A stretch of DNA of 64,000 nt from Tenacibaculum sp. MAR_2010_89 (GCF_900105985.1 NZ_FNUB01000005.1:1240001-1304000); one strand, 5' to 3'. Numbered from the stretch's first letter, positions 19,801 through 28,260 are shown. Numbers and translations: made by a program. Notes: generated by a model from the letters alone, not told the origin.

Positions 19801-22277
19801 AACTAACTCATTACCTTATTAAAGTAATTAAAGTTAAAAAGGGAGATAGAATAGGTGTCTATTTAGGACGTTCACCTGAAATGATTATTAGTTTTTTAGC
19901 AGTTTTAAAATCAGGTGCTACATATATTGCTCTTGACTCTAATAATCCTTTGGATAGATTAAAAATGTTGATTGATGGTTCAGAGATGAAGTATATACTT
20001 ACTAATTTAAGTACTGATTTAGTAAATCTGGAAACATCAGTATCTGTTATAGATTTGATAATAGATAAAGTCAAAATTGAAAAAATGCCAGAGATTAATC
20101 CTTTACTATCAATAAAAGGAAATGATACTGCATATATTATTTTTACCTCAGGAAGTACTGGAAAACCCAAAGGAGTAATTATAGAACATAACTCGTTAGT
20201 AGATTATAGTATTACTTTTAAGAAATATTTTTCATTAACACCTTTAGATAAGGTTATTCAGCAAGCTTCACCTTCATTTGATACGGTAGTAGAAGAAATT
20301 TTTCCAGCTTTACTAACAGGGGCTTCTCTAGTAATTATGCCTGAAGGAGGAAGAGATATAGAAGCTCTTATTCATGGTATTAAAGAAACAAAAGCAACAG
20401 TATTAACTACTGTGCCAGTTGTTCTTGATGTACTGAATAAGTATTCAGATGATTTACAAAGCTTAAGGTTTATTGTAAGTGGAGGAGATGTGTTATTACC
20501 AAGGCATATTGATAATTTAATAAATCATTATCCAATATTTAACACCTATGGGCCCTCAGAATCAACAGTTTGTATTACTTATCATGAGATAGATTCACTT
20601 GAAAAAACTTCATGTATTGGTAAGCCAATAAATAATAGGCAAGTATATATATTAAATGAAGCGAAACAATTATGTCCTATAGGAGTACCTGGAGAATTAT
20701 ATGTTTCAGGAAAAGGATTAGCTAAAGGGTATTTAAACGATGATAAGTTAACAGAAAATAAGTTTATAGAGAATCCAGTTATTCCAGGAGTAAGAGCTTA
20801 CGCTACAGGAGATTTAGCAAAGTGGAATGAAGATGGTACTATTGATTTTCTAGGTAGAATAGATAATCAGATTAAGATAAGGGGGCTACGAATTGAGCTA
20901 GGAGAAATAGAATATCAATTAGAAAAGATTGAATCTATTAATAAATCATTAGTTATTGCTTCAGGTGAAGGAGAGAGTAAACAATTAGTCGCCTATTTAT
21001 GTGGAAATATTAATATAGAGGAAAGTAGTATTAAGAACATACTGTCTTCTAAACTTCCGAATTATATGATACCTACCACATATATTAAAGTGGATAATTT
21101 TCCTGTAAATTCGAATGGGAAAATAGATAGGAAATTATTACCAAGTCCTAATTTTACTACAGGAAGTGAGTATATAGCACCAAATAATGAAGTTCAAAAG
21201 AAACTACTAAGTATTTGGTCAGAAGTTTTAAGGGCTAAAGAAAGCGAGATTAGTATTACTTCGGATTTTTTTAAACTAGGAGGACATTCATTGTTAGCTA
21301 TGGAGATGAAGCATAAAATAAGCAAGTACATGAATGCTGAATTTCAGCTTTCTGAAATTTTCTTAGCTCCAACTATTGCTTCTTTATCTCTTAAGATTGA
21401 GCAGAAAAAGAATGAAGATATAAAAGTAGTTGATGTTATACCTTTAAATAAAAGAGAAACAGAAGATAAACTTTTTGTTATTCATGACGGTAGTGGTGAA
21501 GTAGACGGTTATCTTGAACTAACTAGAAATATTAAAGAGTATCAATGTTATGGAATTAAATTTGAGCATGATTACGATATAATATCAGCTCCAAGTATTA
21601 ATGAGATTGCTTCAGTATATATAGAAAAAATAAAATCTATTCAACCTACTGGCCCATATAACTTATTAGGATGGAGTTTAGGTGGAGAGATAGCTACTGA
21701 GATAGCATTACAACTTGAAACATATAATGAGAAAGTTGAAAAACTAATTATAATAGATTCTTATTTAGGGTATGAAAAACCAGCAAAAGAAACTTTGTTT
21801 AATGTTGATTCAGAGTTAGAGTTGTTTAGTTCGCTTTTTAGCTTTAACCCTATAAATAAACAAGAATTTTATTCACTTAAAGGTTTGCAAGACGAGTTGT
21901 TTAATTCAGAACCCTTTAAAGCTTTAACAAGTAATCAAATGCAGGATTTAATTCCTCAAAGTATCAAACAACTTATTCCAGATTATATTAATAAAACTAA
22001 AGAAGAGCTATTTACGGCAACAAGTAAAATTCGTTTATTAGTTGCTTCTTCTGATAATAATTGGATAAACAAGCAAGTAAAAGCAAACACACTTTATATA
22101 TGTCCATCACAATCTATAAATAATCAAAATATTGATAAACTTAAAAGCGTATTTGTAAACATCAATATTAGTAATATTCCAGGGGATCATTTTTCTATTA
22201 TGAAAGCACCTAGGGTAATGCCTTTATCAAACCTTATAAATAAACATTTTGAATTAACATTAGTATCATTGGAATAA
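14739..22277 (+). CDS. Nonribosomal peptide synthetase, end of module 3 through module 5 and thioesterase
   Basis: The frame has no proper start: the TTG at 14739 is only the first codon after an indel, so it continues the gene that begins at 5757. The order is the A3 C-terminus, T3 (Ser at 15099-15101), C4 (HHIINDG), A4 (TSGSTGNPKG), T4 (Ser at 18189-18191), C5, A5 (TSGSTGKPKG), T5 (Ser at 21288-21290), then a type I thioesterase from about 21440 to the end. The thioesterase has G-W-S-L-G (Ser at 21675-21677), an Asp in LIIIDSYLG and a His in PGDHFS. The specificity positions I read are DAEHVSEVVK for A4 and DTETISTVCK for A5; the latter is close to A1, so modules 1 and 5 may load the same residue. 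The thioesterase implies release by hydrolysis or cyclisation; which one cannot be told. Confidence 0.9.
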   Translation: MIIVSQALVLASGSENNKQLIAYLCGVGELDDISIATLLSSKLPDYMIPSGYIWLDSFPVNSNGKIDRRALPSPDLTSEEKYVAPETNDQQKLVKIWSEVLDLEEDTISITSDFFRLGGHSLLAITLTNKINQVFNIEVSLKDLFSYRTILELSTYISEKEHVQFESIPKALESSSYPLSSAQRRMYFLYEFDKGSTSYNMPMFYRVGRDLDVSQLDKVFKELVSRHQSLRTVFELEEGYPVQRVLEATNFNIAYKQGNPSDVDRYVSEFVQPFNLAEELPYRVSLIDITGEDYLLMIDSHHIINDGVSNEILMKGFWSLYHGESLPSLSIDYIDYSVWQQSEGYQDLVSSHKTYWLDKYSEELTALELPTDYPRSQDQSTEGDVHSITLSKKQSEELRKIAASEGVTMYTLFLGIYTILLSKLSNQEDIVVGTPTAGRHHADLEEVVGMFVNTLALRNQVASGTSFQEFLSELQVNTLMAFDHQLYQYEELVDALDVSRDSGRNPLFDVFYSYNQYQEVTDVEESESLKIVGHDVSYTIAKFDLMLDVLDSESIVLSLNYRTDLYSSSSIARFSGYLNKIIDSVLDNKEKQLKDIDILSTSEKDRLLLGLNTTKVNYDLEETVLDMFRSKVEEFPNSIALVMEGKKLTYQELDARSDLWATHLMNLGVLKGSIVGLMMTRSLEMITGILGIMKAGGAYLPINVDQPLSRTHHMLEECKVSFVLSNLNDLSEEIKANYSYLSSSVLDKKLNVNKKELPVVTSDDAAYVIYTSGSTGNPKGVLVAYKGITNLNCFQREFFDIGTADRILQFSPYYFDASVEQIWLALTSGGKMVLIGREVLLDPTLFKNYLLENKITYLHSTPSFLENLPIDELPFLKIVISGGEKCTPSLANKFLGKSRFINEYGPTEGTVVSMAYEVLEKLNTNVPIGRPIANTQAYILDKDLNLLPEGTIGELYIGGVHLAEGYVNNVTLTEERFIGNPFGKGSLYKTGDLVKWLPEGDLEYLGRNDHQVKIRGYRIELGEIESVLEEVPSINQALVLAHGTGVNKQLVAYLCCNEVIEEQDIILLLSGMLPDYMVPLSYIYLDSFPLNANGKIDRKSLPIPNLIDKEAYVAPTNETETSLVHIWSEILDLEENAVSITSDFFRLGGHSLLAITLLNKVNKIFNVEVSLRDLFSYRTILELSTYILEKDHVQFESIPKALESESYPLSSAQRRMYFLYEYEKDGTSYNMPTFYRVGRDLDVSQLDKAFKELVSRHQVLRTVFELIDGHPVQQVLKDVNFEIDYKQGAASDIKNYVSEFVQPFNLAENLPYRVSLIDITGEDYLLMIDSHHIINDGVSNGILTRDIWSLYYGESLPNLSIEYIDYSVWQQSESYQDLVSNHKKYWLDKYREELTALELPTDYPRSQVRNNEGGVHSLILNKKQSEELRKIAASEGVTMYTLFLGIYTILLSKLSNQEDIVIGTPTAGRLHADMEDVVGMFVNTLALRNQVTSGTSFQDFLSGLQTDTLMAFDHQLFQYEELVDALDVSRDSGRNPLFDVFYSYNQEKTYVEESERLKVVGYEVDYNVAKFDLELDVVEQEEGCGIFFSYSLSLFNEKTIERFSKGFEKIIAEILVDKEIEISKINILSNEESNQIIKEFNAPEINYNIKGTIVDLIEKQVLLNPLAEALYYKGYTMSYQDLNLKVNQLTHYLIKVIKVKKGDRIGVYLGRSPEMIISFLAVLKSGATYIALDSNNPLDRLKMLIDGSEMKYILTNLSTDLVNLETSVSVIDLIIDKVKIEKMPEINPLLSIKGNDTAYIIFTSGSTGKPKGVIIEHNSLVDYSITFKKYFSLTPLDKVIQQASPSFDTVVEEIFPALLTGASLVIMPEGGRDIEALIHGIKETKATVLTTVPVVLDVLNKYSDDLQSLRFIVSGGDVLLPRHIDNLINHYPIFNTYGPSESTVCITYHEIDSLEKTSCIGKPINNRQVYILNEAKQLCPIGVPGELYVSGKGLAKGYLNDDKLTENKFIENPVIPGVRAYATGDLAKWNEDGTIDFLGRIDNQIKIRGLRIELGEIEYQLEKIESINKSLVIASGEGESKQLVAYLCGNINIEESSIKNILSSKLPNYMIPTTYIKVDNFPVNSNGKIDRKLLPSPNFTTGSEYIAPNNEVQKKLLSIWSEVLRAKESEISITSDFFKLGGHSLLAMEMKHKISKYMNAEFQLSEIFLAPTIASLSLKIEQKKNEDIKVVDVIPLNKRETEDKLFVIHDGSGEVDGYLELTRNIKEYQCYGIKFEHDYDIISAPSINEIASVYIEKIKSIQPTGPYNLLGWSLGGEIATEIALQLETYNEKVEKLIIIDSYLGYEKPAKETLFNVDSELELFSSLFSFNPINKQEFYSLKGLQDELFNSEPFKALTSNQMQDLIPQSIKQLIPDYINKTKEELFTATSKIRLLVASSDNNWINKQVKANTLYICPSQSINNQNIDKLKSVFVNINISNIPGDHFSIMKAPRVMPLSNLINKHFELTLVSLE

Positions 22278-22423
22278 TCATACTGATGGAAAATACCTTG
22301 TAAACTTTATGAAAGTTAAGCTTTTTTAGTACAAGAGTAAAATAGCATTATTAATAGTGTTACTAATCGATTAATAGCTAGTGATTAATAAAATTTAGTA
22401 TAAAAAAAATAAAAAACAAAAAA

Positions 22424-23362
22424 ATGAGTCTTACAATAATAAATGAGAAAAAGCATATAATATCTTTAAAAAACTTGTCAAAGCAAGAAGTGTTAGATAT
22501 AGTTAATAGAGGAGTAGAATACTCTAATGGTACTGTTGAGTTAGGGTATCAATTAAAAAATCAAGTAGTTGGTGTTTATTTTACCAAAACATCTACAAGA
22601 ACAAGAACCTCTTTTACAACTGCTGCACTTCGGTTAGGAGCTAATGTTATTGCTTATGGACCTAATGATTTACAAATAAACACAGGTGAAAGTATGAGTG
22701 ATACTTTACAAGTACTTTCACGTATGTTAGATGGCTTAGTTGTTAGAACAGCAGGTAGTCCAAATGTACTTAAAGCTTTTGCAAATCAAAAAAGAATGTC
22801 TATCGTTAATGCAATGACAGAAGATGAACACCCAACTCAAGCTTTAGCAGATCTGACAACATTAATGTGTCATTTTGGTGAGCTATCAGGTTTAGAAATA
22901 GTCTATTTAGGAGAGGGGAATAATACAGCAGTTGCGTTGGCATTAGCTTTAGCTAAGTTTTCTAATATTAAGTTGAGTTTTTTTACTCCACCAAATTATC
23001 AAATACCAGCAAATGTATTGCAGTATGCAAAAAACGAAGCAGCCAAAAATAACACTGTTATTAATGAATTTCATGATATGAAAAAGTTGCCTAAAAATGC
23101 AGATGTAATATACACTACACGTTGGCAAACAACAGGAACTACAAAACCTGATGCAAATTGGAGAGAGATATTTGACCCTTTTGCTGTAACTCAAGAAGTA
23201 ATGTCAAAATATTCAAATTCTATTTTTATGCATGATCTTCCAGCTCATAGAGGAGAAGAAGTAGAGGCTTCTGTCATAGATGGCACAAGTAGTATTGTTT
23301 TTCAACAAGCCGAAAATAAAGCACATAGTGCAAAAGCTGTTTTGGAATGGTGTATGAGATAG
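22424..23362 (+). CDS. Ornithine carbamoyltransferase-like enzyme with HDLP in place of HCLP
   Basis: The 312-residue protein belongs to the aspartate/ornithine carbamoyltransferase superfamily. The carbamoyl-phosphate site S57-T-R-T-R61 and H136-P-T-Q139 are intact. In ornithine transcarbamylase the HCLP motif contacts the amino-acid substrate; here it is H-D-L-P with D271 replacing Cys, so the acceptor may not be free ornithine. The gene lies 146 bp after the NRPS and before the carrier-activating enzyme, which argues for a role in the cluster rather than in arginine synthesis. Possible roles are making citrulline or another ureido amino acid, carbamoylating the peptide, or acting as a toxin-insensitive enzyme for self-protection as in phaseolotoxin producers. 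The sequence does not decide between these. Confidence 0.75.
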   Translation: MSLTIINEKKHIISLKNLSKQEVLDIVNRGVEYSNGTVELGYQLKNQVVGVYFTKTSTRTRTSFTTAALRLGANVIAYGPNDLQINTGESMSDTLQVLSRMLDGLVVRTAGSPNVLKAFANQKRMSIVNAMTEDEHPTQALADLTTLMCHFGELSGLEIVYLGEGNNTAVALALALAKFSNIKLSFFTPPNYQIPANVLQYAKNEAAKNNTVINEFHDMKKLPKNADVIYTTRWQTTGTTKPDANWREIFDPFAVTQEVMSKYSNSIFMHDLPAHRGEEVEASVIDGTSSIVFQQAENKAHSAKAVLEWCMR

Positions 23363-23432
23363 TTTTATCTGTTTTAAGATGTAAGTAAACTAGAACATGC
23401 ATTAAGTAATTATTAACTTTAATTTTATTCTT

Positions 23433-24059
23433 ATGACATCAATTTATTATACTTCATGTAAAAAATTACCTGAAAATGAATATAAAAAATTAGCCGAGTT
23501 ATTGCCTAAAAAAATGCAAGAAAGGTTAAGTAAATTTCGTCGCTGGCAAGATGCTTACACGTATTTATATGGGAAGCTACTTTTGAAAAAGTGTATGCTT
23601 CAATTTGGCTACGATAATTCTTTAGAATCTATAAAGACGACTGAACATGGTAAGCCGTATTTTGAAAATAGTTCTTTCTCATTTAATATTTCTCACTCAG
23701 AAGAATACGTTGTGTGTGCAATTAGTAATGATGAACAAGTAAATTTAGGTATTGATATAGAAAAAGTAAAACCAATTAAATTAGATGGTTTTAATACTGT
23801 TTTTTCTCCAGAAGAAAAGAGAGAAATAGATAGTTATAACAAGTTTTATACATGTTGGACAAGAAAAGAAGCTATTGTAAAAGCTGATGGTAGAGGGCTA
23901 ACTATACCTCTAAATACAATTAACACCTTAAGCTCGTCAACGAAATTAGATGATGAAAAATATTATTTATCTAAAGTAGATATTAACAATGGGTATATTG
24001 CTCATATTGCGTCTCAAACTAAAATAGAAAAAATGAATGTGATTAACTTTTGTTTTTAA
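23433..24059 (+). CDS. Sfp-type 4'-phosphopantetheinyl transferase
   Basis: This 208-residue protein carries the signature blocks of the Sfp family: FNISHSEEYVVCAI, LGIDIEKVKP (Mg-binding Asp and Glu) and WTRKEAIVKADGRGL. It transfers phosphopantetheine from coenzyme A to the conserved Ser of each T domain. Sitting at the 3' end of the cluster, it is the expected activator of the five carrier domains of the adjacent synthetase. Length is normal for the family. Confidence 0.9.
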   Translation: MTSIYYTSCKKLPENEYKKLAELLPKKMQERLSKFRRWQDAYTYLYGKLLLKKCMLQFGYDNSLESIKTTEHGKPYFENSSFSFNISHSEEYVVCAISNDEQVNLGIDIEKVKPIKLDGFNTVFSPEEKREIDSYNKFYTCWTRKEAIVKADGRGLTIPLNTINTLSSSTKLDDEKYYLSKVDINNGYIAHIASQTKIEKMNVINFCF

Positions 24060-24119
24060 TTTTAAGGCTTGATTGTTAACTGTTTTTGGTTTTTTGTAAA
24101 ATAAAAACAAAAAAACACA

Positions 24120-24149
24120 TTGTCTTTCTGTAAAAACATTGTATATTTG
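24120..24149 (+). promoter_or_regulatory. Bacteroidota-type promoter for the initiator tRNA
   Basis: TTG at 24120-24122 and TATATTTG at 24142-24149 match the -33 and -7 (TAnnTTTG) elements of the Bacteroidota housekeeping sigma factor, with a 19-base spacer. The tRNA begins 12 bases after the -7 box. Confidence 0.7.
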
Positions 24150-24160
24150 CAACCGCAAAT

Positions 24161-24233
<73 letters not shown>

Positions 24234-24240
24234 CTAAATA

Positions 24241-24270
24241 AAAAAGCCTCATATAATTATGAGGCTTTTT
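24241..24270. terminator. Bidirectional intrinsic terminator
   Basis: A perfect 13-bp stem, AAAAAGCCTCATA/TATGAGGCTTTTT, has a 4-base loop and T runs on both strands. It serves the tRNA and the convergent dehydrogenase gene. Confidence 0.88.
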
Positions 24271-24305
24271 GTATTAATAAAATTTCTTAAATAAACTTAT
24301 TTTTT

Positions 24306-25553
24306 CTAATTATAACGTTCAACATTAAATGGAGTTAAATTTAAACTCGTTTTTTGCTCAGAAATTAACTCAGAAACTATTTTACCAGTAGCAGGACCTA
24401 AACTCCAACCCATCATAGCATGTCCTGTGGCAACAGTTACATTTTTAAAATTTGATAATTTACCGATGTAAGGTAATCCATCTGGAGAGCATGGACGTAA
24501 ACCTGAACGAGCATTTTTAATGTCTGAAGAATCAATTTTTAAACCTTTATAATAATCTTCAGAAGCTCTGGCAATCATTGAAACTCTTTTAGTATTGATT
24601 TTTTCGTTTATTCCAGCTATTTCCATTGTTCCAGCAAAACGAGTATATCCTTTCATTGGGGTTACTGCTACTTTTGCTTCCATTAATATTGAAGGAATAT
24701 TGATTCCTGTATCTTTTTCAACATTAATACGATAACCTTTTCCAGCCTGAACAGGTATTTTTAAATCGAGTTTTTTTGCAATTATAGGGGTCCAAGAACC
24801 CGTTGCTAAAACCATTTCATCAGCTATAATTTCTCTATTATTAGTTTTTATTGAAGAAACTTTGTTATTTGAGGTTGTTATATCAATTAGTTCTTCATTA
24901 GAAAGTATAGTAACTCCTGAATTTATTAAATAGTTTTTCATTTGTTTTATAAATTCTGAAGGTGTCATGTGAGCATCTGAATGATAATAAACAGCTCCTT
25001 TTATATTTAAATCAACATTAGGTTCAAGCTTTTGTACTTCTTCGAGAGTTAAGTTCTCTACTTTTAATCCTTCTTTAATAGCTCTTTCCCCAACCCTCCA
25101 TTCTTCTTCACCAGTTTTTTCAGTTTGATAATACATCATCAATCCTTTATCTTGATAATCAAAATCAAAATCAGATGAAGCTTTAATGTCTTTATATAAT
25201 TTTTTACTAAAAAGATTAATATCTTTTATTACTGGTATAGATTTTTCAACTTTCTGATGAGTTGAGGCTTTTTTAAACAACCAAGACCAACGTATAAAAT
25301 CAAAATCTAATCTAGGTTTTATTGATAAAGGACTTGTTGAACTAAACATCCATTTAATTCCTTTGTTAATCATTCCAGGAGCAGCTAGAGAAATTATATG
25401 ACTTGGAGTAATAAGCCCTGCATTTACATGCGAAGCACCACTTAACAAATCTGACTTGTCAATAATAGTAACATTATGACCTTCTTTTTGTAAATAATAA
25501 GCAGAGCATAAACCTATAATACCACCACCTACAACTAATATATTTTTATTCAT
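24306..25553 (-). CDS. FAD-dependent D-amino acid dehydrogenase, probable D-hydroxyproline dehydrogenase
   Basis: The 415-residue DAO-family protein opens with the FAD-binding dinucleotide motif VVGGGIIGLCSAYYL and ends with the typical GHAMMGWSLGPATGK block. It is DadA-like. Its place as last gene of an operon with hydroxyproline 2-epimerase, a DapA-type deaminase and a semialdehyde dehydrogenase points to oxidation of cis-4-hydroxy-D-proline to pyrroline-4-hydroxy-2-carboxylate. The start codon lies 3 bp after the epimerase stop. Use on D-proline or other D-amino acids is possible. Confidence 0.85.
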   Translation of the reverse strand: MNKNILVVGGGIIGLCSAYYLQKEGHNVTIIDKSDLLSGASHVNAGLITPSHIISLAAPGMINKGIKWMFSSTSPLSIKPRLDFDFIRWSWLFKKASTHQKVEKSIPVIKDINLFSKKLYKDIKASSDFDFDYQDKGLMMYYQTEKTGEEEWRVGERAIKEGLKVENLTLEEVQKLEPNVDLNIKGAVYYHSDAHMTPSEFIKQMKNYLINSGVTILSNEELIDITTSNNKVSSIKTNNREIIADEMVLATGSWTPIIAKKLDLKIPVQAGKGYRINVEKDTGINIPSILMEAKVAVTPMKGYTRFAGTMEIAGINEKINTKRVSMIARASEDYYKGLKIDSSDIKNARSGLRPCSPDGLPYIGKLSNFKNVTVATGHAMMGWSLGPATGKIVSELISEQKTSLNLTPFNVERYN

Positions 25554-25556
25554 AAA

Positions 25557-26564
25557 CTATATAACTTGGAATCCATGTGCATATGGATCGTCTTCATCGT
25601 CAATTATTATATTATTATAACCATAAACTTTAGCCCAACCTTGGATGCTTGGTATAATTGCTTTTTTACCATTTAAAGTTGTTTCTTTTTCTACACAACC
25701 TATAAATTTACTACCAATAAAACTTTCATGAATATACTGTTCACCTTGTTTTAATTTACCTTTGGCATGAAGTTGTGCTATTCTAGCTGAAGTTCCTGTT
25801 CCACATGGGCTTCTATCAATTGCTTTATCACCATAAAAAACTGCATTTCTGCCTGATGAAGTCGGGTCAATAGGATTACCAGTCCACAACATATGAGTTA
25901 CATCTCTAATGGTATCATTTTCAGGATGAATAAACATGTCAGGATATTTCTTATTAATTCTATCACGAACAACTTGTGAATATTGAATTATTTTTGAAGC
26001 TGTAAAATCATGAATACCACTAAAGTTTTTTTGAGGATCTACAATAGCATAATAATTTCCTCCATAAGAAACATCAAAAGTAATTTCTCCTAATTCAGGA
26101 CATTCAATCGTTAATCCTTCGGCAGCTAAATAACTTTTTACATTTGTTAATCGAACCCAATCAACTTTTTTACCCGTTTGTTGGTATTCTATTTCAACTA
26201 AACCAGCAGGGGCTTCCATTTTTATTTTTCCAGGAATTTTTGGCGTAATTAACCCTTCTTCAATAGCTATAGTTATTGTACCGATAGTTCCATGTCCACA
26301 CATTGGTAAACAGCCAGAAGTTTCAATAAATAAAATTGCAAAATCATTTTCCGGATTGTGAGGAGGGAAAAGTATTGAACCACTCATCATATCATGACCT
26401 CTAGGTTCAAACATTAAACCTTTCCTAATCCAATCATATTCTTTAAGGAAATGTTGACGTTTTTCGCTCATATTTGAGCCTTTTAAATTAGGGCCGCCAC
26501 CAGCAACAACTCTTACTGGGTTACCACATGTATGTGCATCTACACAAAAAAAAGTTTTTCTCAT
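25557..26564 (-). CDS. 4-hydroxyproline 2-epimerase (proline racemase family)
   Basis: I prefer the ATG at 26564, giving MRKTFFCVDAHTCGNP, the normal family N-terminus; an upstream in-frame start at 26588 adds eight unrelated residues. Both catalytic cysteines are present: C89 in PMCGHGTIG and C254 in DRSPCGTGTSA. This marks an epimerase or racemase and not the dehydratase branch, which lacks the second Cys. It converts trans-4-hydroxy-L-proline to the cis-D epimer, the first step of the pathway encoded by the surrounding genes. Confidence 0.88.
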   Translation of the reverse strand: MRKTFFCVDAHTCGNPVRVVAGGGPNLKGSNMSEKRQHFLKEYDWIRKGLMFEPRGHDMMSGSILFPPHNPENDFAILFIETSGCLPMCGHGTIGTITIAIEEGLITPKIPGKIKMEAPAGLVEIEYQQTGKKVDWVRLTNVKSYLAAEGLTIECPELGEITFDVSYGGNYYAIVDPQKNFSGIHDFTASKIIQYSQVVRDRINKKYPDMFIHPENDTIRDVTHMLWTGNPIDPTSSGRNAVFYGDKAIDRSPCGTGTSARIAQLHAKGKLKQGEQYIHESFIGSKFIGCVEKETTLNGKKAIIPSIQGWAKVYGYNNIIIDDEDDPYAHGFQVI

Positions 26565-26592
26565 TAAATATATCTTTTTTAACCCCAACCTA

Positions 26593-26642
26593 ACTCCCCT
26601 TAAGGAAAAACACCCTTCTAAGCTTTTCCTTTAGTGAGGAGT
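26593..26642. repeat. Imperfect hairpin, possible short interspersed repeat
   Basis: ACTCC (26593-26597) pairs with GGAGT (26638-26642), and AAGGAAAA (26602-26609) pairs with TTTTCCTT (26624-26631). The flanking C-rich bases are unlike the surrounding AT-rich DNA and recall the C/G-rich intergenic repeats common in Flavobacteriaceae. It lies inside the operon between the dehydrogenase and epimerase genes, where it could modulate mRNA stability. Confidence 0.45.
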
Positions 26643-26655
26643 ATAGGTCAGTATA

Positions 26656-28260
26656 TTAAATTTTTCCGTTAGTAATTTTGTTGTTAACTAACCTTGATAT
26701 ACCTAATGAATTTTCATTCTTTAGTTCTTCAGGTAATAATTCATTTGGCCAATTTTGATAGCTAAATGGTCTTACCCATCTTTTAATAGAACTTGTTCCA
26801 ACAGATGTAAACCTAGGGTCTGTTGAAGAAGGATAAGGGCCTCCATGCACCATTGAAGAACAAACTTCAACACCAGTAGGAACTCCATTAAAAATAATAC
26901 GTCCTACTTTATTACTTAAGAGCGAAAGTAAATAATTATACTCATTTATTTCAGAATTATTTCCTAAAATTGTTCCAGTAAGTTGCCCTTCCAGATTCGA
27001 CACAACTTTTTCTAGTTCTTTTTTGTCTTTACATTTTACTATTAAGGAAAACGGGCCAAAAACTTCTTGGTGAAGGTTCGGGTTTTCTATAAAATCACTA
27101 CCATTAACAACCGCTAATGCTTGTTTTGCAAAATTAGCTTCTGTATCATTTGCATAGTTGGCAACAGTATGCGTTTTGTCTTGACTAATTATATTCTCTT
27201 TATTAGCATCGTATGATTCTTTAATATTAGGATGTAGCATACAAGTAGGGTCTATTTTTACTATTTCATTAGATAAATTAGTAATGAATTTTGAAAAATC
27301 GTCACTTTCTATTCCTAGAATTAAACCAGGATTTGTACAAAACTGACCTGTTCCTAATGTAATTGAAGAAGCATAAGTCTTAGCTAATTCTTCCCCTCTT
27401 GTTTTTAAAGCTTCTGGTAAAGTAATAACTGGGTTAATACTTCCCATTTCAGCAAATACAGGAATCGGTGTTTCTCTACTAGCTGCTTTGTTAAACAAAC
27501 TTCTACCTCCAGCAATACTACCTGTAAAACCAACAGCTTTTACATTTGGGTGTTCAACTAGAGCTACACCAACAACTCTTCCGCTTCCGGTAATGTTTGA
27601 AAATACACCATTTGGCATTCCAGTTTTTTCTGCTGCTTTAATAATAGCACTAGCTACTAGCTCACCAGTACCTGAATGCATAGAGTGTGATTTTACAATT
27701 ACTGGACATCCAGCAGCAAGAGCACTAGCGGTATCTCCTCCTGCAGTTGAAAAAGCTAAAGGAAAATTACTAGCGGCAAATACAACAACAGGACCAATAG
27801 GAATGTTTATTTTTCTTATATCAGCTTTAGGTAATGGTTGTCTATCTGGTATAGCAGTGTCAATAGTAGCGTCAATCCATGAACCTTCTTCTACCAATTT
27901 AGCAAATGATTGTAATTGAAAAATTGTTCTACCTCTTTCTCCTATAGCACGTCCTTCAGGTAATCCTGATTCTGAACAATAAGTTTGAATTAAATCATCT
28001 CCTAATGCCATGATTTCATCAGCTATTGCATTTAAAAAAGCTGCTTTCTTAGCGCCTGAAAAAGTTTTATACTCTTCAAAAGCTTCATTGGCTAATTCTA
28101 CAGCTTCATTTACTTCTTCTATAGTTGCTTCATAAAAATTAGAATCGTTTTCTATATTAAGTTTTGGATTGAATGTTTTATGAGTTACGTTTCCTTCCGC
28201 AGAAAGTTTATTTCCTATTTGGTTCTTTCCTGTAACTCTTTTTGTGATGGTTGAAATCAT
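26656..28260 (-). CDS. 2-oxoglutarate semialdehyde dehydrogenase (aldehyde dehydrogenase family)
   Basis: This 534-residue aldehyde dehydrogenase has the catalytic Cys in GTGQFCTNPG and the general-base Glu in FAEMGSINP. The nucleotide-binding stretch is GFTGSIAGGR. Sequence style and length match the 2,5-dioxopentanoate dehydrogenases that make 2-oxoglutarate from the last intermediate of hydroxyproline breakdown. It sits between the deaminase and epimerase genes on the same strand, as expected for that pathway. Confidence 0.88.
   Translation of the reverse strand: MISTITKRVTGKNQIGNKLSAEGNVTHKTFNPKLNIENDSNFYEATIEEVNEAVELANEAFEEYKTFSGAKKAAFLNAIADEIMALGDDLIQTYCSESGLPEGRAIGERGRTIFQLQSFAKLVEEGSWIDATIDTAIPDRQPLPKADIRKINIPIGPVVVFAASNFPLAFSTAGGDTASALAAGCPVIVKSHSMHSGTGELVASAIIKAAEKTGMPNGVFSNITGSGRVVGVALVEHPNVKAVGFTGSIAGGRSLFNKAASRETPIPVFAEMGSINPVITLPEALKTRGEELAKTYASSITLGTGQFCTNPGLILGIESDDFSKFITNLSNEIVKIDPTCMLHPNIKESYDANKENIISQDKTHTVANYANDTEANFAKQALAVVNGSDFIENPNLHQEVFGPFSLIVKCKDKKELEKVVSNLEGQLTGTILGNNSEINEYNYLLSLLSNKVGRIIFNGVPTGVEVCSSMVHGGPYPSSTDPRFTSVGTSSIKRWVRPFSYQNWPNELLPEELKNENSLGISRLVNNKITNGKI

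Noticed and set aside
26593..26642. A mobile element between the epimerase and dehydrogenase genes.
   Set aside because: It is only about 50 bp, has no target duplication that I can see and no coding capacity; a hairpin or repeat fragment is the most that can be supported.
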